61,861 nucleotides of DNA. It comes from an uncultured Erysipelotrichaceae bacterium. Lineage in GTDB: Bacteria > Bacillota_I > Bacilli_A > Erysipelotrichales > Erysipelotrichaceae. The position numbers were made by a program, and so were the translations under genes. The notes below the pieces were generated by a model. It was not told where the DNA came from, did no database searches, and saw only the letters and a list, made by a program, of their open reading frames with translations. Below are positions 23,028 to 32,411 of the stretch, one piece after another (position 1 is the first letter of the stretch; the number at the start of each line of letters is the position of its first letter). The DNA lies in NCBI GenBank assembly GCA_949289855.1, contig CASEPS010000005.1:353-62213 (forward strand). Reading direction: 5' to 3'.

Positions 23028-26000
23028 ATGAATAAACTGAAACAGTGTTTTGTTGCAGTTGTGTCTGCTTTGCTGGCAGTTGGCGTAGTACCGCAACAGA
23101 TCAAAGCAGACGAAAGTGTACGGGAAAATGAAAGAAGAGTTTCTGCCCAAGAAGTAGATACGGACTCTGCATTAAGTACAGACAATCTGCGTAAAAAAGA
23201 TGATGAGGGTACAGTGTATAAGGATGATGAAGTCGTTACTGCTATTGTCCAGTTTACTGCGCCTGCTGTCATGGATTACTACGATACCAGTACATATGCT
23301 TCTGAGGGAGAAAGTGCTGGTGAAAGTGTTGCTGCATATCTTGCATCTGATGAAGCAAGAGAAGCTGAACAACAATTAAAAGAAGAACAACAGGGAGTGA
23401 TTGATCAGATTCTGTCACTGGGTGGTAATGAAGAAATTGCTACTATGTCACTAGATGCTGAAAGTCCTGTTGTTGCACAGTGGTCAACGCTTGTAAATGG
23501 CATGGCAGTAAAAGTGCCTTATGGAACTCTTGATGAAATCAATGCGCTCGATGGGGTAAAGCGTGCTTATGTTGAACATGAATACGATGTTCCTGAAGAT
23601 GTAAAGACTACGGATGGTGAAACACCATGGTATGCATACAGCTATGACAAAGTAGATGCGCAGGAAGCATGGCAGGCAGGTTATACAGGTCAGGGAATGC
23701 TTGTTGCGGTTCTTGATACAGGCCTTGATATTACCTGGGGAACTGCTTATGACAACGAAGGCAATATGACCATGGGTGTCACAAGATGCCATGAAGCATT
23801 TACAGAGGATTCCTTTATGCATGATCCATCAGCAGAAGATGGTGGATGGGCTCTGCGGTATGACTATGATAGTATGGAAGAATTCCTTGCTGCGAACCAG
23901 TTGAATTCCACAACTGGTGCTGACGGAGGTCTTATTACATGGGATAACAATGCATTGTACAAGAACCGTAAAGTGCCATATGCATGTGACTATGCGGATG
24001 GTGATGTCAATGTACAGCCTGGCACGAATGATCATGGTGTACATGTTTCTGGTACTGTAGCTGGTTATGCAGAGACAGATGATGGAGAAGTTGTCTTCTC
24101 TGGCGTAGCACCTGATGCACAGCTTATGATGATGAAGGTGTTCTCCGACCAGGATGGTGGGGCAATGGAATCTGTTATCGTCAATGCTTTGGAAGATTCT
24201 TTGAAGCTTGGCGCGGATGTTATCAACCTCAGCCTGGGTGCAGATAACGGTTTCTCTGAAGATGACACACTGCAGAATGAAGTATATGGCACACTTGAAG
24301 AAGCTGGCATTGTCATGATGACATCTGCTGGTAACAGTGGCTATTCTTCTGTGAATAACAATTATGAAGGAAATCCGTTAACTTCCAATGTGGACACAAC
24401 AATGATGTCTTCTCCGGCGATTTATGATAGTAACGTATCTGTTGCTTCTTTGGAGAATGCTATTCAGGTTGAATCCTATTTCACATGGAATGATGTTGAT
24501 GGAACTGCCCATGAAGCAGAATTTGTTGACCCATGGTCTGGAACATTCAAAGCAAGATTTGCGGATGGAACTACTTATCCGGTATATCTGGTAGATGGCT
24601 ATGGATCATGGAGTGATTATAACAATGTGGGATGGTATAACGAATATAGCAATCCAAATGGTAAGACGGGTATTGCGCTTGTCAAACGAGGTGGAGAAAT
24701 CTCATTTGCCGACAAGGTGAAAAATGGTGCGATGTTCACAATAACGGATTATCGCACAGGTGAAAAGAAGGGGGTCATCGGTGTTCTTGTTTACGACGAA
24801 GATCCAAATGGAACAGAACTTGTGAATATGAGTGTTGAAGGCACTACACTTGAATGCGCATTTGTTTCTGGGCAGGATGGTGCTGTTCTGGAAAATGCAT
24901 TGAAGGCTGGACAGGAAGTGAATATCAGTGTTTCAGCTGATGATAAGGCATCAGACAGTGCAACAGATGGACAAATGTCGAGCTTCTCTTCCTGGGGTGC
25001 AGGTCCTTCTCTTGAGCTGAAGCCTGAGATTACAGCACCTGGCGGGAATATCTGGTCAGCTGTAGTAGATCAGCTGTATGATGGAGAAGATGCGTATACT
25101 GGTTCTTATGCAATGATGAGCGGTACATCCATGGCTGCTCCACATATGAGTGGTATGGCTGCACTTGTCCGTGAACGTGTGCAGAAAGAAGAGGCATTTG
25201 CATCTGTTGATGCAAAAGATATCAGTGATGTAGTCAGTCAGCTGCTTGTCAGTACGGCAATTCCAGTGACAGATAATAGAGGTGTGTATTATTCACCTCG
25301 TTCCCAGGGTGCAGGGCTTGCCAATGTATATGATGCTTTGACAACACCAGCATATATCACAGTGGATGGTGAGACTGTAGGCAAGCTGGAATTCAAGGAT
25401 GATCCTGAGAAGGCTGGGACATACAATATTACCTTCAATGTACATAATGTTTCTGATACAGATGTGACATATGATGTAAACCTCACACTTATGAGACCGG
25501 ATACAACAACTGTTTCCAGTGCATGGGGTGATCGTTCCACAATGCTGCATCAGGATGTTGTTCTGAAGACTGTTTCACTTGGGACTGTTACAGCAACAGC
25601 AGGTAGTGTGGCTGCATTTAACCAGACAGTATCTCTTACTGCTGAAGAAAAAGCTGCGCTTGACAGCATGTTCTCTAATGGTGTGTATGTAGAAGGTTTT
25701 GTGAATCTCAAGGATACTGCAGGTCAGGCGCCGGATCTTGGACTTCCGATGCTTTCCTATTATGGAGACTGGACAAAAGCACCAATTTTCGATGCGTCTT
25801 CATGGATTGATGAACCGCAGGATGGTTCTGATGTGACTAAAAATGAAGTGACATGGGGTGTAAACCGTCTTGGTAGTGCTTCTGCTAATCCTTCTACTGG
25901 TGAGATTCTTGGCTATATGGATCTTGCCCAAAACCCGTTTGATCCTTCTGCTGTAACTGAACAGACGGTTTATCATAAAGAAAACATCACCATTTCTCCA

Positions 26001-28874
26001 AATGGAGATGAATATCTTGACCGGATTGATGATTATATTCTGTATCAGTTGCGCGATGCCAAAGCAATTGTGGTTCGTGTAACAGATGCGGAAACAGGAG
26101 AAGTATATTTCAGTGACTGGACTTCGTATATTATCCGTACACTATATAATTCTTCTGTTGGAGCGCCAATGCCTATGTCAGCGATGGCATACGGTCTGAT
26201 TCCGGTATGGGATGGCACAGATAAGGATGGTAATGTTCTTCCTAGTGGTACAAAGTGTAACTATGAGATTATTGCCTATGGCGATGGCGATTATGGTGAA
26301 AAGGTTCATGAAGAAACAACCGGGCTTGATGTCACTGATTTTGATGCATTGGCTGATGGAACACTGATACCGACATTTAATGGCCATGCTCTGGATATGA
26401 CAGGAGACAGTTTGTCATTCCCGGTAACTGTTGATACAGTTGCGCCAAAGCTGGAAAACCATGCGGTCAGTATTTATGAAGAAAATGGTCATACATATAT
26501 TGAAGGTACAGTCTACGATGAAGATGGTTCTATTTCCGCAGTTGAAATTCTTCCATATGTTACACGTACATATACAGAGCAGTCTGGTGGTGATCCAGAA
26601 TACAGTGAGGTCGGTGTAGATCGCAATAATCCATTCCTGCAGGAATATATATACGATGCTGAGACCAGGACATATACATTCAAGGCAGATATCACTTCTT
26701 ATTCCCATGTCAATGAGTCTTATCCGGGTGAGAACTGGACATATAACTTTGAATGGAATGGAAATGTTATGATTAACCTTGGTGATTATGGTGCTAACGA
26801 ACGGAGTTATGCAATTACCGCTGTATCTGGAGCGGGACTTGTTCTTTCACAGACTTCTGCACTTCTGCATCCAGGCAGCACATTTGATCTCAGTGTAATC
26901 GATAATACAGGAACGGACGGTGTGATTACCCGTACTTCCAGTAATCCGGAAGTCGCAACTATTGATGAAACTGGAAAGATCACTGCAATTGCACCTGGCC
27001 AGACGATTATTACTGTAGCCAAGGAAGGCTATGAGGCACATTGTGTTGTTGCAGTAGAGGCATATAACACAGTGGTTGAAGACTTTGATCTAGTACCTTC
27101 CAGTTTTGATGGATTGAATTCAGATGGTCAGATTGTTGTCAAAGTAGAGAATCTTAAGCCACGTGATGTACAGTTGGATCAGATTGAATGGAAGGTTTAT
27201 GAAGATGAAGATTATCTGAAATATGCCGAAGGACTTCTGACTGTTCAACAATATACAGATGATGGTCTTTCCGGAGCAATCTATCTGAATGTCAGCTCTT
27301 CGACAGAGAAGCTTCCTGCAGGTACTGGCTATCTTGAAGTGACATTAAATGGTGTAACGCGAAGAATGGATCTGAGCTGGGATGAGGTGTATCAGACGGA
27401 AGAGGAAGATGGACTTGTTTCTGCTGTGAATATGTCAGATCAGGTAATCTACACCACACCTGGCACACCAGTGACATTGCTGGCTTCTTATCGTAACAAG
27501 GCACTTCATGAAACTGGTGATGTGGTAACAGAATTGACTGGTCTTACACTGGATGGCCCGGATTTCTTCTATATTGGAGGAAAGTATGAAGGCAGACTTG
27601 TACCGCTGGAAGGTTATACATTGCCTGAAGAAATTCATTTGTATACCAGATATACTGATGGATCAGAAATTGAACTGGTCAATTCTCCATGGTATAAATC
27701 TTACACTTATGATAATCAAACTGGAGAAATCAATGTATTGTATGGACCGACAGGAGCGGATAACAAACTGGTTATTAAGGCTGATGGAGTTCCAACAGAA
27801 GGTGCAGAAGCAGGTGTAGCTGCGCTTTCTGAATATGCAAGACCGAATGCTTTGTATGGACCGTTTGAATGGAAAATGACAGAAGGAAATGGCTCTCTTG
27901 TTGAAAGTACAACACAGGTTTCCGGACAGGACGTTCCTTGTGTTCTGTTTACACCGGAAGGAACAGGAGAAAGTACAATTGTTGTTACTGATGGAAATTA
28001 TGATCTGACCTTTAAGGTAGTCAGTGAAGGTGTACTTCCAACAACAATAGACCTTCCTGAAGAACAGCACCGTCTCAATCTTAGAACGGATGATACATTT
28101 ACATTGAATCCGGTATTAGCCCCAGTTCCTACACGGGGAGAAGATAAGACATTGACCTATACAAGCTTCAACCCTGAAGTTGCGACTATTGATGAGAACG
28201 GAGTCATCACTGCAGTATCTGAAGGCATGGTGTATATCAAGATTTCCAGTGCAGCCGATAACAGAGTTGCGACATATTGTGTAGTAGAAGTTACACAAAG
28301 ACCATATGTCGTAGAATTTGTTGACTATAATGGCGATGTATTGAAACGTGTGGAGGTAGAACCTGGAAAGGGTGTAGAAGCTCCGACAGCTCCAGAAAGA
28401 GAAGGATATACATTCACTGGCTGGGATAAAGCATTCGATACAGTTAATGAAGATCTGACAATTACTGCACAATATGAAATAAATCGGTATACAGTAAACT
28501 TTGTGGCTGATGGAACAACAATTTCTTCTATTGAGAAGGAACACGGTCAGGTGTTGACGGATGCTGATTATCCATCCGTTCCAGAAAAGAGTGGCTATAC
28601 AGGTGTATGGAAGAAGAACAACCAGCCTGTAGTGGGAGATCTTACAATTGAAGCAGAATATACAAAGATTCCTGAGGTTGTTCCTGGAACAGGAGATTCA
28701 CCGGCTGGTGATAATAAGCCAGCTGATGGATCGCATGACACAGGTATAGCAGGTGTTGTAAACGATATTGCGACTGGCAATTATGCAAGCGTGCTTCCTT
28801 ATGCATTTGTACTTGTTGTGGCAGTAGCTGCTGCAGGTATAGTCGTTGTGATGAAGAAAAAGAAGAAGCACTAA
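23028..28874 (+). CDS. Giant cell-envelope subtilisin-like protease (S8, lactocepin/C5a-peptidase class)
   Basis: A 1948-residue secreted protease. In order: signal peptide (1-27), propeptide (about 60-190), S8 domain with D230 (AVLDTGLD), H336 (NDHGVHVSGT), oxyanion N436 (SAGNSG) and S701 (SGTSMAAPH), and a PA-type insertion (about 490-640) between N436 and S701. After it come Fn3-like domains (from about 780), two bacterial Ig-like (BIG_2) domains (about 1275-1345, 1677-1750), two InlB-type repeats (about 1755-1880), and a C-terminal helix (1920-1942) with a KKKKKH tail. There is no LPXTG motif, so it is membrane-anchored rather than sortase-linked. Related enzymes degrade host proteins or casein. 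GAAAGGGG precedes the ATG. Confidence 0.92.
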   Translation: MNKLKQCFVAVVSALLAVGVVPQQIKADESVRENERRVSAQEVDTDSALSTDNLRKKDDEGTVYKDDEVVTAIVQFTAPAVMDYYDTSTYASEGESAGESVAAYLASDEAREAEQQLKEEQQGVIDQILSLGGNEEIATMSLDAESPVVAQWSTLVNGMAVKVPYGTLDEINALDGVKRAYVEHEYDVPEDVKTTDGETPWYAYSYDKVDAQEAWQAGYTGQGMLVAVLDTGLDITWGTAYDNEGNMTMGVTRCHEAFTEDSFMHDPSAEDGGWALRYDYDSMEEFLAANQLNSTTGADGGLITWDNNALYKNRKVPYACDYADGDVNVQPGTNDHGVHVSGTVAGYAETDDGEVVFSGVAPDAQLMMMKVFSDQDGGAMESVIVNALEDSLKLGADVINLSLGADNGFSEDDTLQNEVYGTLEEAGIVMMTSAGNSGYSSVNNNYEGNPLTSNVDTTMMSSPAIYDSNVSVASLENAIQVESYFTWNDVDGTAHEAEFVDPWSGTFKARFADGTTYPVYLVDGYGSWSDYNNVGWYNEYSNPNGKTGIALVKRGGEISFADKVKNGAMFTITDYRTGEKKGVIGVLVYDEDPNGTELVNMSVEGTTLECAFVSGQDGAVLENALKAGQEVNISVSADDKASDSATDGQMSSFSSWGAGPSLELKPEITAPGGNIWSAVVDQLYDGEDAYTGSYAMMSGTSMAAPHMSGMAALVRERVQKEEAFASVDAKDISDVVSQLLVSTAIPVTDNRGVYYSPRSQGAGLANVYDALTTPAYITVDGETVGKLEFKDDPEKAGTYNITFNVHNVSDTDVTYDVNLTLMRPDTTTVSSAWGDRSTMLHQDVVLKTVSLGTVTATAGSVAAFNQTVSLTAEEKAALDSMFSNGVYVEGFVNLKDTAGQAPDLGLPMLSYYGDWTKAPIFDASSWIDEPQDGSDVTKNEVTWGVNRLGSASANPSTGEILGYMDLAQNPFDPSAVTEQTVYHKENITISPNGDEYLDRIDDYILYQLRDAKAIVVRVTDAETGEVYFSDWTSYIIRTLYNSSVGAPMPMSAMAYGLIPVWDGTDKDGNVLPSGTKCNYEIIAYGDGDYGEKVHEETTGLDVTDFDALADGTLIPTFNGHALDMTGDSLSFPVTVDTVAPKLENHAVSIYEENGHTYIEGTVYDEDGSISAVEILPYVTRTYTEQSGGDPEYSEVGVDRNNPFLQEYIYDAETRTYTFKADITSYSHVNESYPGENWTYNFEWNGNVMINLGDYGANERSYAITAVSGAGLVLSQTSALLHPGSTFDLSVIDNTGTDGVITRTSSNPEVATIDETGKITAIAPGQTIITVAKEGYEAHCVVAVEAYNTVVEDFDLVPSSFDGLNSDGQIVVKVENLKPRDVQLDQIEWKVYEDEDYLKYAEGLLTVQQYTDDGLSGAIYLNVSSSTEKLPAGTGYLEVTLNGVTRRMDLSWDEVYQTEEEDGLVSAVNMSDQVIYTTPGTPVTLLASYRNKALHETGDVVTELTGLTLDGPDFFYIGGKYEGRLVPLEGYTLPEEIHLYTRYTDGSEIELVNSPWYKSYTYDNQTGEINVLYGPTGADNKLVIKADGVPTEGAEAGVAALSEYARPNALYGPFEWKMTEGNGSLVESTTQVSGQDVPCVLFTPEGTGESTIVVTDGNYDLTFKVVSEGVLPTTIDLPEEQHRLNLRTDDTFTLNPVLAPVPTRGEDKTLTYTSFNPEVATIDENGVITAVSEGMVYIKISSAADNRVATYCVVEVTQRPYVVEFVDYNGDVLKRVEVEPGKGVEAPTAPEREGYTFTGWDKAFDTVNEDLTITAQYEINRYTVNFVADGTTISSIEKEHGQVLTDADYPSVPEKSGYTGVWKKNNQPVVGDLTIEAEYTKIPEVVPGTGDSPAGDNKPADGSHDTGIAGVVNDIATGNYASVLPYAFVLVVAVAAAGIVVVMKKKKKH

Positions 28875-28887
28875 TGCTTGACTTTAA

Positions 28888-28921
28888 AGAGGTATACAAG
28901 AAATTGTATATCTCTTTTTTC
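28888..28921 (+). terminator. Intrinsic terminator of the protease gene
   Basis: A 12-bp stem, AGAGGTATACAA pairing with TTGTATATCTCT around a GAAA tetraloop, then six T. Confidence 0.92.
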
Positions 28922-29050
28922 AGAGAGGATGCTATGATATTGATCTTTTGTTGCAAAAGCCTTGAATCAGTGATTGGATCATTCTGTTGAAGCTGTGAAC
29001 TGACAAGCTTTTCAATTCATTTATGTTTTGAATACGATGGGTGAACAGAA

Positions 29051-29088
29051 TATAATTTGTTTAGTTGATTATGATCTGAAATGATCAT
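29051..29088 (+). promoter_or_regulatory. -10 box and inverted repeat in the GH51 leader
   Basis: TATAAT (29051-29056) is followed by ATGATC-TGAAAT-GATCAT (29071-29088), a 6+6 inverted repeat between the likely transcription start and the TGGAGG ribosome site. A regulator there could act as a roadblock. Confidence 0.45.
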
Positions 29089-29099
29089 TTGGAGGTTAT

Positions 29100-31160
29100 A
29101 TGAGAATCAGCAGGAAGCCAAAACATGAGATTTCCAAAGAAATGATAGGTCTCTTTTTCGAGGACATCAATTATGCGGCAGATGGTGGTCTGTATGCGGA
29201 ATTGATTGAGAATCGTTCTTTTGAAGCGAAAGAAGCTGTTGGTGTTGTGCATAGGTTTTATACGGTGGATGACTTTGGGTATGCATGGCATCCTGTATGT
29301 GGTGAAGGTGAAGAAGAGCCACATATGCAATATGTTTCCGGGTCTCCACTCAGTGAAAGCAATCCTCACTATTTACGCTTTACAGCAAAGAAAGCAGGGC
29401 AGGGTTTTGCAAACCAGGGTTATGATGGCATAGTTTTAAGGAAAGGAATGACTTATAACATATCTTTCTATGCAAGATGTGTACTGTACAATGCAGAATC
29501 GGTTACAGTCAGAGTGACAAAAGATGGTAAAACATATGCCTGTGAAAAGGTGAAGATGATTAAGCAAGCACCGTATATTCCATTTTCTGATCTCTTGGAT
29601 GACATTAAGGCTGATGATTTTTCTGTTGAAGAAAAGAGTAAAGAAATCCGGGAAATGCATGCTTCAGGACGATGCAGAGAAAAAGACTGGATTCGTTATG
29701 AATGTGTACTGACTGCTGAAGAAGATGTCCGTGGAGCATCCTTCGAAATTCTTCTGGATGATGCTGGTGTTATCGAATTTGATCTTATTTCAATGATACC
29801 GGGTGATGCTGTAGCAGGGGTATTCAGAAAAGACCTCTTTGAAGCATTGAAGGATATTCATCCTGGGTTTATCCGATTCCCGGGTGGTTGTATTGTGGAG
29901 GGTGTTTCCCTTGCATACAGATACCAGTGGAAGAACACAATTGGAGATATCAAGGATCGCAAGGTGATTCCCAATCTCTGGTCATTTGCAGAAGATGCGG
30001 ATGTGGACAAAGAGAGGGATCCGTATGGTCTTGTGACACAACGTAAAGATTCTCATTATATGCAGACATTTGGCATTGGTTTCTATGAGTACTTCCTGCT
30101 TTGCGAACTGCTTGGCGCAAGACCTCTTCCGGTATTGAACATTGGCACGGCTTGTCAGTTCAGGACTACTGAAATTGTGGATGAAAACAGTGAAGAATTT
30201 GAAACATATATTCAGGATGCATTGGATCTCATTGAATTTGCGAATGGACCTGTGGATTCCAGATGGGGAAGCGTTCGTGCTTCTATGGGACATCCGGAAC
30301 CATTTCACATGGACTTTCTGGCAGTCGGCAATGAACAGTGGAATACAAGATATCTCAATGTGGGCAGCCGCTATGAAAAGTTTGAAAAGGCGATTCACGA
30401 AAAATATCCGGAAATGAGACTGCTGGGAACAGCAGGACCATTCTTTGGCGGAGATGTCTATGAACAATTGTGGGATTTCTATCGGTGTAATGCAGAAGAG
30501 AAAAAAGATTTTGTTTATGCGGTGGATGAACACTACTATCGTCCAACTGAATGGTTTTATGAAAATGTAAATGCTTATGACAACTATTCAAGAGCTGTCA
30601 ATGTATTTGCCGGGGAATATGCAGCACATACCATTAAAAAGGAAAACTGCATGGAAAGCGCTCTTGCTGAAGCTGCTTTTATGACGGGATTGGAAAAGAA
30701 TGCGGATGTGGTACGTCTTGCGTCTTATGCACCATTATTCAACCGCATCGGACATAGCCAGTGGGAACCGGACATGATCTGGTTTGATGATGCACATGTC
30801 TGCCTGACTCCGGATTACTATGTACAGAAACTATATGGAAATAACATGGGTGTACGGACACTGGATATGGATGGACAGGAAAAAGAATTGCAATCTAAAG
30901 GCATTTATGTATCTTTGTCTGAAACAGCAGAAGGTGAAATCATTTTGAAGGCAGTAAACAGAAATCAAAGTGACTATACATTACCACTTTCGGATGAAGA
31001 TGATCAGCCATTACATGTACTGGCAAAGATGGAAATACTTATTGCCTGTGATGGACAAATGCCTGAGGGGATTGAATCGTGTAGTATCAAAAAAGAGGAA
31101 ACACGAATTGATGGAAAAGTTATTCTTCCAAAAGAAAGCTTTGTCATCATACGTTTTTGA
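29100..31160 (+). CDS. Intracellular GH51 alpha-L-arabinofuranosidase
   Basis: A 686-residue glycoside hydrolase without signal peptide. It releases terminal alpha-L-arabinofuranose from arabinan or arabinoxylan oligosaccharides. The acid/base is E412 (VGNEQW) and the nucleophile E506 (FAGEYA), both in family contexts; FFEDINYAADGGLYAELIENRSFE and FPGGCIVEG are further GH51 blocks. It is longer than the usual ~500 residues because a carbohydrate-binding-like domain (about 80-235) is inserted near the N-terminus. GGAGG precedes ATG 29100. It stands alone, with an inverted repeat in the leader. Substrates probably arrive through an importer such as the one at 10-15 kb (inference). Confidence 0.92.
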   Translation: MRISRKPKHEISKEMIGLFFEDINYAADGGLYAELIENRSFEAKEAVGVVHRFYTVDDFGYAWHPVCGEGEEEPHMQYVSGSPLSESNPHYLRFTAKKAGQGFANQGYDGIVLRKGMTYNISFYARCVLYNAESVTVRVTKDGKTYACEKVKMIKQAPYIPFSDLLDDIKADDFSVEEKSKEIREMHASGRCREKDWIRYECVLTAEEDVRGASFEILLDDAGVIEFDLISMIPGDAVAGVFRKDLFEALKDIHPGFIRFPGGCIVEGVSLAYRYQWKNTIGDIKDRKVIPNLWSFAEDADVDKERDPYGLVTQRKDSHYMQTFGIGFYEYFLLCELLGARPLPVLNIGTACQFRTTEIVDENSEEFETYIQDALDLIEFANGPVDSRWGSVRASMGHPEPFHMDFLAVGNEQWNTRYLNVGSRYEKFEKAIHEKYPEMRLLGTAGPFFGGDVYEQLWDFYRCNAEEKKDFVYAVDEHYYRPTEWFYENVNAYDNYSRAVNVFAGEYAAHTIKKENCMESALAEAAFMTGLEKNADVVRLASYAPLFNRIGHSQWEPDMIWFDDAHVCLTPDYYVQKLYGNNMGVRTLDMDGQEKELQSKGIYVSLSETAEGEIILKAVNRNQSDYTLPLSDEDDQPLHVLAKMEILIACDGQMPEGIESCSIKKEETRIDGKVILPKESFVIIRF

Positions 31161-31433
31161 TACCTGGAAGAAAAAGAAGAGTCAGAAATCATGTTGCTGA
31201 ATCTGACTGGCGTGAAAAGTCTTTGATTTCTAGTCTTAGCTTCTTTCTTCTTGGCATAAATCTATACTCCTTTCGCCTTGAAATGCTGTTGCGAGAGTGC
31301 GTTAGATTTTTCCAAAAACAAGATTTTCCGTTTTAGATCTATCGCATAGGAAAATCTGGCTGTACTGCATACAAAATAAGGATTCCGGCTGCTGTCTGGC
31401 TAAGTCCGGAATCCTCAAAAAACCCTGATTTAA
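31161..31433. other. Gene-free stretch with three hairpins
   Basis: No gene is seen. Hairpins: AGTCAGA/TCTGACT (about 31181-31209) after GH51; AGATTTTCC/GGAAAATCT (about 31321-31358), with T-rich sequence after it on the minus strand; and AGGATTCCGG/CCGGAATCCT (31378-31415), followed by a T-rich run on the minus strand, which is the terminator of the tRNA-Leu transcript. Confidence 0.5.
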
Positions 31434-31515
31434 TGGGCAATGAGGGACTCGAACCCTCACAGCTTTCGCCATTAGTGCCTAAAACTAACGTGTCTGCCAA
31501 TTCCACCAATTGCCC
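31434..31515 (-). tRNA. tRNA-Leu(TAG)
   Basis: The minus strand folds as a class II tRNA. The acceptor GGGCAAT pairs with ATTGCCC, and the anticodon stem TTAGT/ACTAA encloses loop TTTAGGC, anticodon TAG, reading CUA. There is a long variable region (TGGCGAAAGCT), and GTGAGGGTTCGAGTCCCTCA forms the T-arm. CCA is not encoded (TTA follows the discriminator A), unlike tRNA-Val in this window. Confidence 0.92.
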
Positions 31516-31528
31516 ATATTTACATTTT

Positions 31529-31595
31529 GTGGATCAGTGGAAATAAGCACGTATAATCCTAAATCTATCGTGTCTGCCAATTCCACCATATCCCC
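31529..31595 (-). pseudogene. Decayed tRNA-Leu copy
   Basis: Upstream of the intact tRNA-Leu on the minus strand, GGGGATA followed by TGGTGGAATTGGCAGACACG and a TTTAGG anticodon-loop core matches the 5' half of a tRNA-Leu(TAG); 20 nt are identical to the intact gene, 80 nt away. The anticodon 3' strand (TTATA) no longer pairs with ATAGA and the T-arm is missing. The end (TGATCCAC) barely matches the acceptor. It is not a working tRNA. Confidence 0.7.
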
Positions 31596-31655
31596 ATGGT
31601 TGCTTGGAAATTATACCTTTTTGCAAAGAAAAAGACAATGAGTTTTTCTCATTGT

Positions 31656-32411
31656 CTAGCATACAAAGTTCAGATAATACGGAAGCTGTTTCTTCCACCA
31701 TGGCCAGTCATGGGCTACATCATTGCCCCAGAAATCTACCCAGGCAGGAATGTTTTTGTATTCGAACAATTCCTTCATTCTTGCGGAGTCTTCCTGCATT
31801 GGATGTTCCCAGGCACCTCTTCCACAGCACAGAATGATGTCTCTGTGTCTGTACATTTCTACATATGGGTGGTCATAGGGCATGCCGTTGATGTAGTCAA
31901 CTGGTGAATTTGCATAGACAAGGTCATCCATATAATCCGGGAAGAAGAGTCTTGCATCATATGCCCCAGAAAGGGCAATACAGCCTGAGAAGATATCTGG
32001 TCTTCTGAGCATGAAGTTTAAGGCGTGGGTAGCACCCATGGAACAACCGGTTGTGAGAATGCCGTCCGCATATGTACCATTGTTGGCTGCTGCATTAATT
32101 TCAAAGATGCGTGGGCATAGTTCATCACAGATATAGTGGAAATAAGCTTCCTGCTGTTCAATGCGCCATCTGTTGTCCCACGATTTGGAAGACCAGCTGT
32201 TGACATCATTAGAGTCACAGCAGAAAAGTTGGATTCTGCCATCTTCAATATAGGGAGCGGCACAGTCTACCATGCCATTGTTTTCATAGTCGAAGAACCT
32301 TCCATCCTGGGAAGGAAATACAAGCATTGGCTTGCCACCATGGCCATAGACTTTGAATTCCATGTCTCTGCCAAGGTTGGCGGAGTATTCCTTATAGTAT
32401 TCTGTCTTCAT
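31656..32411 (-). CDS. Esterase-fold hydrolase (PF00756), partner of the ATP-grasp gene
   Basis: A 251-residue cytoplasmic alpha/beta hydrolase of the putative esterase family. It opens MKTEYYKEYSANLGRDMEFK, with PMLVFPSQDGRFFDYEN, the elbow GCSMGATHA (nucleophile serine) and GNDVAHDWPWWKKQLPYYL, which supplies the histidine. There is no signal peptide. The start overlaps the ATP-grasp stop by 4 nt, so the two products should act together. The same pair recurs in other Bacillota as far as I recall, but the joint product is not known to me. Alternative role: acyl transfer rather than hydrolysis. Confidence 0.8.
   Translation of the reverse strand: MKTEYYKEYSANLGRDMEFKVYGHGGKPMLVFPSQDGRFFDYENNGMVDCAAPYIEDGRIQLFCCDSNDVNSWSSKSWDNRWRIEQQEAYFHYICDELCPRIFEINAAANNGTYADGILTTGCSMGATHALNFMLRRPDIFSGCIALSGAYDARLFFPDYMDDLVYANSPVDYINGMPYDHPYVEMYRHRDIILCCGRGAWEHPMQEDSARMKELFEYKNIPAWVDFWGNDVAHDWPWWKKQLPYYLNFVC

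Noticed and set aside
28116-28544. Long minus-strand frames inside the protease gene
   Set aside because: They have low-complexity Cys/Phe/Ile-rich translations with no ribosome sites and are shadows of the plus-strand codon usage.
28670-28874. LPXTG-type sorting signal at the protease C-terminus
   Set aside because: No LPXTG or close variant precedes the final helix; VPGTGDSPAGD is only superficially similar.
31434-31655. attL/attR-type scar of an integrated element at tRNA-Leu
   Set aside because: The duplicated part is the 5' half of the tRNA, not the 3' end used by tRNA integrases, and no integrase is nearby.
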